64,000 nucleotides of DNA from Phytohabitans rumicis (GCF_011764445.1 NZ_BLPG01000001.1:8919316-8983315), one strand, 5' to 3'. Counted from the stretch's first letter, positions 16,164 through 25,964 are shown. The notes: generated by a model from the letters alone, not told the origin. A program made the numbers and translations.

Positions 16164-17679
16164 CAATGCCGCTCAGTTAAGGCGTGGTGTGGCGTCGTCA
16201 AGGGCTCTGGGGCACGAGGATGTCGATGCTGATCGTGGCCTGGTAGGTCTTCCGGTCGATGTTGGGGCCTTTGGCGTTGTACTTGGAGATCGCTCGTTTG
16301 ACGATCCGCGGGGCGCGCCTGGTCCGACGCTCGGGCATGAGGTTGGCTAGGACTCGCCGGCCGATCGCGCCGACCAGGTCGATCACCGCGCCGGTGATGG
16401 CGTTCGCCGCCTGCACGACCAGGTCACGCGCCGCGCTCAAGGCGGTAGTGAAGCAGGCCCGGTCGGGGTCAAGGTCGGGCTGGGTGTCGGTGGCGTCGGC
16501 CATGGCCAGGCGGATGGCCTGGTAGGTCACCAGCAGGGCGTAGACCTCCTGGCGGACCCCGGCCGGGGTCCTGGCTCGTAGTACCCGCCCGCCCAGGATC
16601 GTCGATTTCAGTTCCAGGAACGCTGTTTCGACCTCCCACCGTTCGTGGTAGAGCCGGACCAGGTCGAACGCCGGATAGTGGTGGTGCTCAATCAGCGTGG
16701 TGACGAGGCGGTACATGGTCGTGGCACGCCCGGCCGTGGTCTGCACGTGGATTTGACACTCCACCACGCGGACCCGCAGTTGGCCGATCACCGATAGGTA
16801 TGAGCCGTCCGGCAGCCGCTGTATCACCGGCAGTTTCCGGTTGTCCTTGACCCGCACCACCAGGTATGCCCTGGCCTGCGCGATCGCCTCGATCAGGTCC
16901 GCCGCCCCAAAGGCCCGGTCCAACAGCACGACCATCGACGGACGCAGGCTGGCCACCAACCGTTTGGCGTAGGGCATCTCCCCCACCCCGGTGGGCCCGA
17001 AGATCGCGTCGATGACGGTCCGGGTTCCGCAGCACACCAACACCAGCAGCCGCAGCTTCGGATAGCCCGACCCGCCATGGTTGCAGCGATGCGGGGTGTA
17101 CTCGGCCAGATTCGCCGCGCTGGCCGGGACAGCCGCGCTGGTCCCGTCTATAGCGCAGACCAGCAGCCCTCGCCACCACCGCCCACGGGTACGCGGCGCC
17201 GGACCCGGTCCCCGCACCAGGTCGAACAAGGCCCGCAAAGGAGCCGGTCCCATGCGTTGGCGGGCCTGGGCCAGCACACCCGAGGTCGGGTTCGCCACCG
17301 GCACACCGTCCAGGGCCGCTACCAGCTTGTCCCAGACCTGCCGGTAGCCCACCTCGGCGAACAACGCGCCGGCTAACAGCAGGTAGACCACAACCCGGGC
17401 TGGTACCTCACGCACACGGGACTTACCCAGACCGGCCTCCGCCAACGCGGCATCGACCATCTCGAACGGCACATGCTGCGTCAACTCCCCAACGTGCCCT
17501 GGGGCGAACACACCCGCAGCGACCTTGATCATCCGGCGGGTGACAAAATACGTGGACAGCGAGGCTCCCTACAGATCATGACCGTCTTGTGAGGACAGCC
17601 ATGTCTACCGGAGCCTCGCTGCCCGTCTACCCCGGCCCCATCAACAACGCCCGGCCAGACCCTTAACTGAGCGGCATTG
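16164..17679 (-). mobile_element. IS4-family insertion sequence, complete
   Basis: 1516 bp bounded by perfect 19-bp terminal inverted repeats (CAATGCCGCTCAGTTAAGG at 16164-16182 and its complement at 17661-17679) and 10-bp direct target duplications. It encodes one full-length transposase on the minus strand. Intact ends, intact duplication and an uninterrupted transposase point to a recent, possibly active insertion. It inserted at the base of a palindrome. Confidence 0.95.
16198..17532 (-). CDS. IS4-family DDE transposase
   Basis: 444 residues. The DDE catalytic residues are Asp129 (CAIDGT), Asp205 (VLLDRAFGA) and Glu302. The last lies in a perfect IS4 signature Y(2)R(3)E(6)K formed by Tyr295, Arg298, Glu302 and Lys309. 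An N-terminal domain (FEMVDAALAEAG...) and a C-terminal basic region (PERRTRRAPRIVKRAISKYN) match the IS4 layout. It catalyses cut-and-paste transposition of the flanking element. The frame is complete with no lesion. Confidence 0.96.
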   Translation of the reverse strand: MIKVAAGVFAPGHVGELTQHVPFEMVDAALAEAGLGKSRVREVPARVVVYLLLAGALFAEVGYRQVWDKLVAALDGVPVANPTSGVLAQARQRMGPAPLRALFDLVRGPGPAPRTRGRWWRGLLVCAIDGTSAAVPASAANLAEYTPHRCNHGGSGYPKLRLLVLVCCGTRTVIDAIFGPTGVGEMPYAKRLVASLRPSMVVLLDRAFGAADLIEAIAQARAYLVVRVKDNRKLPVIQRLPDGSYLSVIGQLRVRVVECQIHVQTTAGRATTMYRLVTTLIEHHHYPAFDLVRLYHERWEVETAFLELKSTILGGRVLRARTPAGVRQEVYALLVTYQAIRLAMADATDTQPDLDPDRACFTTALSAARDLVVQAANAITGAVIDLVGAIGRRVLANLMPERRTRRAPRIVKRAISKYNAKGPNIDRKTYQATISIDILVPQSP

Positions 17680-17689
17680 TTCCTAGATC
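17680..17689. repeat. Right target-site duplication of IS4-family element
   Basis: TTCCTAGATC, the same 10 bases as at 16154-16163. Joining the two flanks restores a longer perfect stem in the interrupted hairpin. Confidence 0.9.
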
Positions 17690-18324
17690 GACGCCAGTCT
17701 GCGGTGATCATGGGGTTAGCGTCGGGGAGAGCGCTTACTCGGACGCTAACTTCATGATCACCGCAGAAGTCGGGGCTACCGGCCGAGCTGTACCGAGGTC
17801 CCTTACTGCCTGGCCTTGAGGGCGCCATCATGGGCGACCTCAGCGGTATAAGGGTCGCCCAACTCGGGTCCGCGCCCCCAAGAGGGCAGCCCTACTCAGG
17901 GGTAACCCCCGCGCGCACCCGACACTGCCCACGTCCTCGCCGGGCGGCTCCCGCGAGGCGGCGCACGAGGTCAGGCCGAGGGGTGCAAGCCCTCACCGCA
18001 GCCTGTCGTCGATCAAGGACTTCTGCGTCGATCAAGGGCAAATGGTCGTGGAAAAGAGATCAAAGCACGACCGTTTGCCCTTGATCGACGGGTAGGGGGC
18101 GGGGGCGGGCGGAATAGGGGAGCCCTACTCGCGACGGATCGCCCAACAGGGGTCCCCCGCTCGGGCGGGAAAGCGCTGCCCGCGCTCCCTGCGGAGGGTC
18201 CGGGCGGTGGGCTGCGGGCAGCCGGTCGGAGATTCTTTGCTCCGGGATGTCGATTGCGGGCGTCTTCGCCGTCGTCAGGATGAGAGGTGGCCGGTACGCG
18301 GCTGCCGAGAGCGTAGGAGACGTC
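17690..18324. other. Non-coding region rich in palindromes
   Basis: About 635 bp without a supportable gene. It contains a hairpin at 17699-17766 (CTGCGGTGATCATG pairing with CATGATCACCGCAG), a family A palindrome at 18009-18091, and at 18113-18156 a half copy resembling the right arm of the large hairpin at 49327-49440. Short frames here have no family resemblance or ribosome binding site. Confidence 0.6.
18009..18091. repeat. Dispersed palindrome family A, copy 2
   Basis: Satellite GATCAAGGACTT is followed by GTCGATCAAGGGCAAA...GGTCGTG and its complement CACGACCGTTTGCCCTTGATCGAC. Same structure as the copies at 15902, 28986, 48582 and 48796. Confidence 0.85.
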
Positions 18325-18681
18325 ATGCGCTACATGTTGTTGATCTACGGCGAGGAGCCGACCGGCGCGCCTGACCCGGCCGAGGCCGAGCAGGTCATGA
18401 ACGACTACTGGGCGTACTCGACGGCCGTCGCCGAGGCGGGGGTGCAGCGGGCCGGCGACGCGCTGGAGCCCAGCACGACCGCCACCACGGTGCGGCTCAA
18501 GGACGGCGAGCGGGTCGTCACGGACGGTCCGTTCGCGGAGACCCGGGAGGTCCTGGGCGGGTTCTACCTGATCGACGTGCCGGATCTGGACGCGGCGATC
18601 GAGTGGGCGGCCCGGTGCCCGGGCGCGAAGTACGGCTCGGTCGAGGTCCGGCCGATCATGGAGTTCGACACGGCGGGTTAG
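18325..18681 (+). CDS. YCII/DGPF-domain protein paired with ECF42 sigma factor
   Basis: 118 residues, the usual length of this family. It starts [11 protein letters not shown] and carries the hallmark [33 protein letters not shown], close to the DGPF consensus. ATG 18325 is preceded by TAGGAGACGTC. The next gene, nine bases on, is an ECF42 sigma factor. In actinobacteria YCII-domain genes accompany ECF42, and the C-terminal extension of the sigma factor rather than an anti-sigma factor is thought to control activity. The small protein's reaction is unknown. Confidence 0.93.
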   Translation: MRYMLLIYGEEPTGAPDPAEAEQVMNDYWAYSTAVAEAGVQRAGDALEPSTTATTVRLKDGERVVTDGPFAETREVLGGFYLIDVPDLDAAIEWAARCPGAKYGSVEVRPIMEFDTAG

Positions 18682-18689
18682 GAGCCTGG

Positions 18690-19943
18690 GTGAACGGGGC
18701 GGCCGACTCGGTCGAGGCGGTTTTCCGGGAGGAGTGGGGCCGCCTGCTGGCGGCGCTGGTCCGTACCCTCGGCGACCTTGACCTCGCCGAGGAGGTCGCC
18801 TCCGACGCGGTGGCCACCGCGCTGCAGCGGTGGCCTCGCGACGGGGTTCCCGCGCGCCCGGCGGCGTGGCTGCTGACGGTGGCCCGCCACCGGGCGGTGG
18901 ACATCCTGCGCAAGGACAAAAGGCTCGCGACCCGGCTGGCGCTGCTCCAGGCGGACGCCGACCGGCCGGAGCCGCCCCGCCCGCCCCCGGACCCGGACTG
19001 GGGCGACGCCGACGACGAGCCGGATGAGCGGCTGCGGCTCTTCTTCACCTGCTGCCACCCGGCGCTCGGGCTGGAGGCGCAGACCGCGCTGACGCTGTCC
19101 TGCCTGGCCGGCCTCACCACCCAGGAGGTGGCCCGGTCGTTCCTGGTGCCGACGGCGACCATGGCGCAGCGGCTGGTCCGGGCCAAGCGCAAGATCCGCG
19201 ATGCCCGCATCCCGTTCCGCGTGCCGGACGCCGCCGAGCTGCCCAACCGGCTGCCGGCCGTCCTGCGGGTCGTCTACCTGATCTTCACCGAGGGGTACGC
19301 GGCCACCAGCGGGTCGGCGCTGACCCGGGCGGACCTGGTGGACGAGGCGATCCGGTTGGGCCGCATCCTGCGCCGGCTGCTGCCCGAGCAGCGCGAGGTC
19401 GCCGGCCTGCTGGCACTGATGCTGCTGGTCGACGCCCGGCGCGCGGCGCGGGTCGACGCCCGCGGGCAGCTCGTGCTCCTCGACGACCAGGACCGGGGGC
19501 GGTGGGACCGCGACAAGATCGAGGAGGGCCGCCGCCTGGTGGTCGCCGCCCTGACCGGCGGGCGCCCCGGCGGGTACGCCCTACAGGCGGCCATCGCCGC
19601 GGTGCACGACGAGGCCGCCACCGTCGCCACCACCGACTGGCCGCAGATCGTCGCGCTCTACGCGGTGCTGCGCTCGATCGCCCCGTCGCCGCTGGTCGAG
19701 CTCAACCGCGCGGTGGCTCTGTCCATGGTGGACGGACCCGCGACCGGCCTCGCCCTGCTCGACGAGTTGGTGGACGACCGGCGGCTGGCCGGCTACCACC
19801 TGTTGCCGGCCGCCCGCGCCGACCTGCTGCGCCGGCTCGGCCGCCGGGACGAGGCCGTGGAGGCGTACCGGCAGGCCCTCGAACTGGTCGGCAACGAGCC
19901 GGAGCGCAGGTTTCTGGAGCGCCGCCTCAGCGAATTGAGCTGA
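18690..19943 (+). CDS. ECF42-group RNA polymerase sigma factor with C-terminal regulatory domain
   Basis: 417 residues from GTG 18690. Sigma region 2 ([38 protein letters not shown]), the ECF42 segment [17 protein letters not shown], sigma region 4 ([33 protein letters not shown]) and a long helical C-terminal domain with TPR-like repeats ending [29 protein letters not shown]. The length and TCCHPAL motif are characteristic of ECF42. It directs transcription of target genes, commonly including its YCII partner. Convergent with the LLM gene, overlapping it by 17 bases. Confidence 0.95.
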   Translation: MNGAADSVEAVFREEWGRLLAALVRTLGDLDLAEEVASDAVATALQRWPRDGVPARPAAWLLTVARHRAVDILRKDKRLATRLALLQADADRPEPPRPPPDPDWGDADDEPDERLRLFFTCCHPALGLEAQTALTLSCLAGLTTQEVARSFLVPTATMAQRLVRAKRKIRDARIPFRVPDAAELPNRLPAVLRVVYLIFTEGYAATSGSALTRADLVDEAIRLGRILRRLLPEQREVAGLLALMLLVDARRAARVDARGQLVLLDDQDRGRWDRDKIEEGRRLVVAALTGGRPGGYALQAAIAAVHDEAATVATTDWPQIVALYAVLRSIAPSPLVELNRAVALSMVDGPATGLALLDELVDDRRLAGYHLLPAARADLLRRLGRRDEAVEAYRQALELVGNEPERRFLERRLSELS

Positions 19944-20796
19944 GCCGCGGCGCGATCCGCTCGGCGACCGCCTCGACGAACTCGACCGGGTGCCGGTCGG
20001 GCAGCACCTGGATCTCGCTGACGCCCAGCTTCGCGTACGCCTCGGCCTCGGTGAGCAGGCCGTCCACGTCCGCCAGCACCGGGGCGCTGACCATCACGGT
20101 CTTCTCGATCGCGTCGTAGTCCCGGCCCTCGTTGGCGCAGTGCGCCCGCAGGACGTCCAGCTTGTGCGCCACCCGGTCCACGCCGGCGAAGAGGTTGCAG
20201 GCGTCGGCGTACCGGGCGACCAGCAGCAGCGTCTTGCGCTCGCCGCCGCCACCGATCAGGATCTCCGGCCGCCGCCCACCCAGCGGTGCCGGTACGCACA
20301 GCGTCTCGGCCAGCCGGTAGTACCGCCCCTCGTACGGGCCGTTGTCGTCGCTCCACATCTGCCGGCAGATCTGGATCGTCTCCTCCAGCCGCTCGAACCG
20401 CTCGCGCACCGGCACCACGGGCACGCCGAGTCCGCGCTGCTCCCGCTCGTACCAGGAGGCGCCGACGCCGAGCTGGGCCCGCCCGCCGGACAGTACGTCG
20501 AGGGTGGTGACGATCTTCGCGAGCAGGCCGGGATGCCGGTACGTCACGCCGGTGACCAGCACGCCGAGGGTCATCCGGGTGGTCAGCGCGGCGACGTACC
20601 CCAGCGTGGTGTAGCCCTCCAGCATGGGCTCGTCGGCGGCGCTCAGCCGGGTCTGCATCTGGAAGTAGTGGTCCATCACGCTGAACGAGGCGATCCCGGC
20701 CTCGTCGGCGATCCGGGCGGTCTGGGCCAGCGTCGGCGCGATCCGTGCGGGGTCGGCGGGGGTCGTGTAGTTCCAGTAGTGCAAGCCAAGCTTCAC
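19927..20796 (-). CDS. F420-dependent LLM-class oxidoreductase
   Basis: 289 residues from GTG 20796. Luciferase-like TIM-barrel motifs: [71 protein letters not shown], and [24 protein letters not shown]. The pattern fits the actinobacterial F420-dependent TIGR03560-like subgroup. It transfers hydride between F420 and an unknown substrate. Divergent from the DNA polymerase gene with a 35-bp gap. Confidence 0.9.
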   Translation of the reverse strand: MKLGLHYWNYTTPADPARIAPTLAQTARIADEAGIASFSVMDHYFQMQTRLSAADEPMLEGYTTLGYVAALTTRMTLGVLVTGVTYRHPGLLAKIVTTLDVLSGGRAQLGVGASWYEREQRGLGVPVVPVRERFERLEETIQICRQMWSDDNGPYEGRYYRLAETLCVPAPLGGRRPEILIGGGGERKTLLLVARYADACNLFAGVDRVAHKLDVLRAHCANEGRDYDAIEKTVMVSAPVLADVDGLLTEAEAYAKLGVSEIQVLPDRHPVEFVEAVAERIAPRLSSIR

Positions 20797-20831
20797 GGGC
20801 CACCAGCCTACGTCGGCCGTATGGTGATCGG

Positions 20832-21869
20832 GTGGGCCCGTGGTGGCTGCTGCACGTCGACCTCGATCAGTTCGTCGCCGCGGTCGAGGTGCTGCGCCGC
20901 CCCGAGTTGCGCGGCCGGCCGGTGGTCGTCGGCGGCGACGGGGACCCGACCCGGGCCCGCCAGGTGGTGGCGACGGCGTCGTACGAGGCGCGGGCGTTCG
21001 GCGTGCGGTCCGGGATGCCGCTGCGCGCGGCGTTCCGCCGCTGTCCGGAGGCGGTGTTCCTGCCGTCGGACCCGCCGGTGTACGAGGCGGCGTCCGCGCG
21101 GGTCATGGCCACGCTGCGATCCTTTCCGGTACGCGTCGAGGTGTGGGGCTGGGACGAGGCGTTCGTGGGCGCCGAGGTGGCCGACCCGTGGGCGCTGGCC
21201 GCCGACCTGCGGCGCGCGGTGCTGGACAAGACCGGGTTGAGCTGCGCCATCGGGATCGGCGACAACAAGACCACCGCGAAGATCGCGGCCCGGTTCGGCA
21301 AGCCGGGCGGCATCTACGAGCTGACCGCCGGGAACTGGATGGCCGTGATGGGTGAACGGCCGGCCGGCGAGCTGTGGGGGATCGGCCCGAAGACGGCCGC
21401 CAAGCTCACCGAGCTGGGCCTGCACACCGTCGCCGACCTGGCGACCGCCGACGCCGACGCGCTGCGGGCGCGGTTCGGGCCGCGGCAGGGAGCGTGGCTG
21501 CTGGTGCTCGCCCGCGGCCTGGGGGACACCGAGATCGTGACCGAGCCATGGATCGCTCGGTCCCGTAGCCGCGAAACGACGTACCCCCGTGATCTGACCG
21601 ATCGCGAAGAGATCGCCGCCGGCGTCGCTGTGCTGGCGCGGGAATTGGGCGCCGAGATCGTCGGCGCCGGACGCCGGGTGACGCACGTGGCGGTCAAGGT
21701 GCGTTTCGCCTCGTTTTATACCCCCACCCGGGTGATGAAATTGCGCGACGGTCCGACGACCGATGTCGCGGTGATCGAGCGGGCGGCGCTGATCGTATTG
21801 GAGAAATTCCGGCTCGACCGGCCGGTGCGGCTGCTCGGGGTGCGCGTCGACCTGGCCATGGACGATTAG
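20832..21869 (+). CDS. dinB: Y-family DNA polymerase, DinB2-like (Pol IV type)
   Basis: 345 residues from GTG 20832. Palm residues are in LLHVDLDQF (Asp10, Asp12) and EVWGWDEAFVG. The fingers motif is ATASYEARAFGVRSGMPL, the HhH motif is ELWGIGPKTAAKLTELGL, and a little-finger domain ends the protein. It copies damaged templates with low fidelity. The residue after Phe14, the steric-gate position that excludes ribonucleotides (Phe13 in E. coli DinB), is Val15. Mycobacterial DinB2 has leucine here and readily uses rNTPs, so this protein may too (inference). No C-terminal beta-clamp motif was recognised. Alone, not in an imuAB-type operon. Confidence 0.93.
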   Translation: MGPWWLLHVDLDQFVAAVEVLRRPELRGRPVVVGGDGDPTRARQVVATASYEARAFGVRSGMPLRAAFRRCPEAVFLPSDPPVYEAASARVMATLRSFPVRVEVWGWDEAFVGAEVADPWALAADLRRAVLDKTGLSCAIGIGDNKTTAKIAARFGKPGGIYELTAGNWMAVMGERPAGELWGIGPKTAAKLTELGLHTVADLATADADALRARFGPRQGAWLLVLARGLGDTEIVTEPWIARSRSRETTYPRDLTDREEIAAGVAVLARELGAEIVGAGRRVTHVAVKVRFASFYTPTRVMKLRDGPTTDVAVIERAALIVLEKFRLDRPVRLLGVRVDLAMDD

Positions 21870-21920
21870 TAGATATCAACGGTGGCTATATACTCCGGGA
21901 TCAAGAACGGAGTCGCGGCG

Positions 21921-24829
21921 ATGATGTATCGAATCTTGGGTCGGCTGATCATTGGCGCCGGTCCCGGAATAGATCTCCCCCGGGGCACCGGTTGTCGATC
22001 TTAGCGTTTCTGATGATCAACGCCAATGATCGGATTCCGACCGGTGAATTGCTGCGGGTTGCCTGGGGCAAAACAGATGTAGACGAGACGCAGTTATACA
22101 AATGCGTATCAAAGCTGCGGGGACTGCTGGCCACCATTGGTCGCGGCGACGATATCGTGACGCACTCCGGTTACGGGTACGAGCTCCGGGTCGCGCCGGA
22201 CGACCTGGACAGCCTGCTGTTCGAGCGGCTCCTGCGGGAGGCGGAGGCCGCCGTCGGCAACGGCACCGACGACGAGGCGCGGCTGCTGCGCGAGGCGCTG
22301 GCGCTCTGGCGCGGCCCGCACCCGCTGGACGGCATTCCCGGCGACTTCCCGCCCGGACTCGGCGACGATCTCCGGCGGCGCCGCAAGCGGGCCGTCGTCC
22401 GGCTGGCCGAGATCGAGCTCGGGCGGGGGCGGTACGAGTCGGTCGTCGCGGACCTCCAGGCGCTGACCCGGAACGACCCGACCGACGCCCGCCTGTGCCA
22501 GCTGCTGATGTTCGGGCTGTTCCGGTTGGGTCACGCGACCGAGGCGCTGGCCGCGTACGACCGGTACGCGGCGGCGCTGGAGCACGAGGCGGCCGCCCCG
22601 CCCGATCCGCGGCTGCGCCGGCTGCGGTACGCGGTCGCCAGCAACGACGAGCGGGCTGCCACCGAGCACGCGGGGGTGAACGCGCCGCGGCGGTGGCCGC
22701 TGCCCCGGCAGGGCGCGGTGCCCCGGCAGCTCCCGATGGACGCCGCCGACCTCGTCGGCCGGGACCGGCAGGTCTCCGAGGCGGGCCGGCTGCTGCGCCA
22801 GGGAACGGCGGGGGCGCCGCCGGTCGTCGTGCTGACCGGACCGGGCGGCATCGGCAAGACCGCCCTCGCGGTCCGGGTCGGCCACGCCGTCCGGCAGCGG
22901 TACCCGGACGGCCAGGTGTACGTCGAGCTGCGCGGCACCGGCACCGAACCGGCCGTGACCGACGAGGTGCTGGCGCAGGTCCTGCGCGCGTTCGGCATCG
23001 TCGACGTGCCGGAGTCGGCGGACGAGCGGCGCGGGCTGTACCGGACCCTGCTCGGCGACAAGCGGGTGCTGCTGGTGCTGGACGACGCCCGCGACGAGGC
23101 CCAGATCCGCGACCTCATGCCCGGCAACCCCGGGTGCGGGGTGCTGGTCACCGCGCGGCACCGGCTGCCGGACATCGCCGGCGCGCACCACCTGCCCAGC
23201 CTGGAGCCGCTGGCGCCGCCCCAGGCCGCCGAGCTCTTCCGGCGCATCGTGCGCCGTTCGGCGGTGGATCCGCTGACCGAGCCGGCCGCCACGCGTACCA
23301 TCGTCGAGCTCTGCGCCGGCCTGCCGCTGGCGATCTGCGTGGCCGCGGCGCTGCGGGCCAGCGACCCGGACCGCAGCGCCGCGGAGCTCGCGGAGCGCCT
23401 GGCCGACGAGAAGCTCGGCGCGCTCGTGTACGGCGACCGCAGCGTGGCGCGCAGCATCGGCGCCGGCTTCGAGCGGCTCGACGAGGACGCCCAGCTGCTC
23501 TTCGTCGGCCTGGGGTTGGTGCGGGTGGTCGACGTCGGCGTCTGGACGGCGGCCGCGATCCTGGCCGGCCGGGGCGCCGACCCGGTGGCGGCGCTGGACC
23601 GGCTCGCGGCGTGCGGGCTGCTGCAGCCGGCCACCGTCGGGCGGTTCCGGCTGCACGACCTGACCCGCCAGTACGCGCGGGCCCGCGCCGAGCGGCACAT
23701 CCTGGCCGCGGCCGAGCGCCAGGCGCTGGCCGAGCGGGTCTACGGCGCCCTGCTGACGCTGTGCCGGCGCGCGCACCGGGCCACGTACGGCGGGGACTTC
23801 GAGGTGGTCCACGGCGACACCCCGGACTGGCTCGCGCCGCGCGCGCTGCTGGCCGACGTCGACGCGGCGCCCTCCGAGTGGTACGAGCGGGAGCGGCAGA
23901 ACATCCGGGCCGCGGTGCGCCACACGGCCGACCTCGGCCTGGCGGAGCTGTGCTGGGACCTGGCCATCTCGACGCACGAGTTCTACAACGTGCGGGCGTA
24001 CCTGGACGAGTGGCACGCCACCCACCGGTGCGCCCTGGACGCCTGCCGGCGGGTGGGCAACGTGCGCGGCGAGGCGGCGATGACGGCGATCCTGGGCCAG
24101 CCGGCGCTGCTCGCCAGCGGCCGTCCGGGCGTGGCCGGGCCGCGCGAGCTGGCGTCCGCCGCGGCGGCGTTCGAGCGGTGCGGCGACGCGCACGGGCAGG
24201 CTATCGCGCTGCGTACGCTGGCCAACGCGCTGCGCCGGCGGGGCCGGTTCGCCGACGCCATCCAGACGTTCCGGCGCGCCCTGGAGCTGTACGAGGAGAG
24301 CGGCGACACGGTCGGCGCCTGGCAGTCGCTGCGGTACATCGGGCAGACCCACCTCGACCTGGGGGACAACGAGGAGGCGCTGCGGGTGCTGACCGCCGCC
24401 GCCGAGATCGCCCGGCCGTCGGGGCAGCCGCGCCTGCTGGCCCAGACCGCGTACTGGCTCGGCCGGGTGCACCTGGCCCGCCGCGATGTGTCGCCGGCGG
24501 TGGCGCAGTTCCAGTACGTCTTCGCCGCGGCCGGCGACGCCGACGGCATCGGCCGGGCGTACGCCCTGCACGGGCTCGGCGACGCGGCCCGGCTCGCGGG
24601 CGACGGCGAGCTGGCCGCCCGCCACCTGGAGTCGGCCCTGGAGCTGGCCCGGCGCGGCCACGACGCGGTGCTGGAGGGGCGGATCCACCAGTCGCTGGCC
24701 GAGCTGCACCAGGCCAACGGCCGTGGCCGGGAGGCGACCCAGGAGCTGGACCAGGCGGTGTCGTGCTTCGACAGCGGCAACGCGCTCTTCCTGCAGAATC
24801 AGGTGCTGGAGGCGCTCGGTTCGTCGTAG
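21921..24829 (+). CDS. AfsR/SARP-type regulator: winged helix, BTAD, NB-ARC ATPase, TPR; apparent frameshift near start
   Basis: 969 residues if one C is added to the run at 21977-21981. The DNA-binding start MMYRILGRLIIGAGPGIDL in one frame then continues as PPGHRLSILAFLMINANDR in the other, matching the family. As read, translation would have to begin at TTG 21992 and lose the first strand. Domains: winged helix (about 1-95), BTAD (about 100-245), NB-ARC with Walker A GPGGIGKTAL and Walker B VLLVLDDARDEAQ (about 270-560), then TPR repeats. Such proteins activate secondary-metabolite or stress genes. Two TTA leucine codons (22001-22003, 22094-22096) suggest control by a bldA-type tRNA. The first 200 bases are markedly less GC-rich than the rest. 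Confidence 0.88.
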
Positions 24830-25524
24830 TCCACTGTCGACCTCAGCATCGGCGGGTAGAGCGTCGTGGCCGGCCCCCGGCGGTACAGGGCCGCCGGCCG
24901 GCCCACCTCGGAGGTCCGTTTGGCGTCGAGGGGGACGAGAAAGCCCGCGGTCTTGGTCACCTTCCGGTGGAAGTTGCGGGTGTCGACGGGCATGCCCCAG
25001 ACGACCTCGTACACGGTGCGCAGTTCGCCGATCGTGAACGCGTCGGCGCAGAATGCCGTGGCGAGCGTGGTGTACTCCAGCGCCTGGCGGGCCCGTTCGA
25101 GGCAGGTGCGCAGGATGTCGTTGTGATCGAAGGCGAGCGTTCCCAGCGCCTGGTCCACCGGCTGCCAACACGCCCCGCTCGCGTCGGAGCCGGCCACCGG
25201 CAGCGGCAGGTCGGGCGCGATCGCCAGGTAGGCGACCGTCACGACCCGGCCGCGCGGATCCCGCCCGGGGGTGCCGAAGACGGCGACCTGCTCCAGGTGC
25301 AGCGCCGTGCCGTCCAGCCCGGTCTCCTCGGCCAACTCCCGGGCGGCCGCCGCGTCCGGGTCCTCGTCCTCGCGTACGAAACCGCCGGGCAGCGCCCATC
25401 GCCCCCGGTACGGCTCGTTGCCGCGCTGGACGAGCAGGACCTGTAGCTGCCCGTCGCGCACCGTCAGGATCGCCAGGTCCGCCGTCAGGCGCAGGGTGGC
25501 GTGGTCGCGGGGTCGAGCGGTCAT
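24799..25524 (-). CDS. Nudix hydrolase with C-terminal winged helix (NrtR-like)
   Basis: 241 residues. The Nudix box is complete: GFVREDEDPDAAAARELAEETGL contains Gx5Ex7REUXEEXGU. An N-terminal beta-rich Nudix domain is followed by about 80 residues resembling the winged helix of the ADP-ribose-sensing repressor NrtR (FTIGELRTVYEVVWGMPVDTRNFHRKVTKTAGFLVP). It may be an NAD-metabolism regulator or an ADP-ribose pyrophosphatase. The intact Nudix box permits catalysis. Convergent with and overlapping the SARP gene by 31 bases. Confidence 0.87.
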   Translation of the reverse strand: MTARPRDHATLRLTADLAILTVRDGQLQVLLVQRGNEPYRGRWALPGGFVREDEDPDAAAARELAEETGLDGTALHLEQVAVFGTPGRDPRGRVVTVAYLAIAPDLPLPVAGSDASGACWQPVDQALGTLAFDHNDILRTCLERARQALEYTTLATAFCADAFTIGELRTVYEVVWGMPVDTRNFHRKVTKTAGFLVPLDAKRTSEVGRPAALYRRGPATTLYPPMLRSTVDYDEPSASST

Positions 25525-25543
25525 GGTCGACAGCCTACCTAAA

Positions 25544-25556
25544 TGTCACCTTGACA
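25544..25556. promoter_or_regulatory. Inverted repeat TGTCACCTTGACA, candidate autoregulatory operator
   Basis: TGTCA and TGACA arms are separated by 3 bases, 20 bases upstream of the Nudix/NrtR-like start. A related sequence, TGTCTAAGTGAC, follows at about 25579-25590. NrtR proteins commonly bind palindromes before their own gene. Assignment is by position only. Confidence 0.45.
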
Positions 25557-25717
25557 CAAACAGCCGGCAGGGCTTAATGTCTAAGTGACGTAAAGTCCGG
25601 CCGAGGAAGCCCGCAACTGCCCGGGGCCCGCACGCCGTACGACTCGGGCAGTGCGGCGGGGCGCCGTGCAGGGCGCCACCGTCATCCGCCGGCGGGCGAC
25701 GGCCCACCGACCGGTTC

Positions 25718-25741
25718 GCTCGCGTCCCCGGGGACGCGAGC
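25718..25741. repeat. 24-bp perfect palindrome upstream of the small secreted peptide
   Basis: GCTCGCGTCCCC followed directly by its complement GGGGACGCGAGC, about 80 bases upstream of the 47-residue peptide ORF. It could be an operator or an mRNA hairpin in the leader. Confidence 0.5.
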
Positions 25742-25820
25742 CGGAGCGTCTCGGTCCGCGGCCGAGGTCTCGGCTCCTCGCGTACGGCAATCACGGTTTC
25801 TGCTTGAGAGGACAACGATC

Positions 25821-25964
25821 ATGCGCGCCTTTTTCCGGAACACCCTGCTCTGTCTCGCCATCGCGGTAGGCGTCCCCGCCGCCGCGGGAATGGCCTTCGG
25901 GGCCGCACCCGCGTACGCCGAGTGCCCGCAGGGCACCAACTGGGACGGCACCACCTGCAAATGA
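25821..25964 (+). CDS. Small secreted peptide, 47 residues with Cys pair
   Basis: An ATG preceded by GAGAGGACAACGATC opens a 48-codon frame. The N-terminus is a convincing signal peptide (MRAFFRNTLLCLAIAV...) with a likely cut after AYA. The predicted mature peptide is only ECPQGTNWDGTTCK, 14 residues bounded by two cysteines that could form a disulfide ring. No family is recognised, although CPxGTxWDGxxC resembles a chitin-binding-type or small secreted actinobacterial motif. Function unknown. Confidence 0.7.
   Translation: MRAFFRNTLLCLAIAVGVPAAAGMAFGAAPAYAECPQGTNWDGTTCK

Noticed and set aside
17830-18084. 84-codon frame in the post-IS gap
   Set aside because: It is mostly built from palindrome sequence, has no ribosome binding site and shows no family resemblance.
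18165-18180. GGGAAAGCGCTGCCC resembling the pectin operator
   Set aside because: Only the left half matches, it lies in a non-coding palindrome-rich gap and no promoter or sugar gene follows.
22102-25446. Long open frames on both strands over the SARP gene
   Set aside because: Compositional shadows of a GC-rich gene. Only the frame with BTAD, Walker and TPR motifs is credible.
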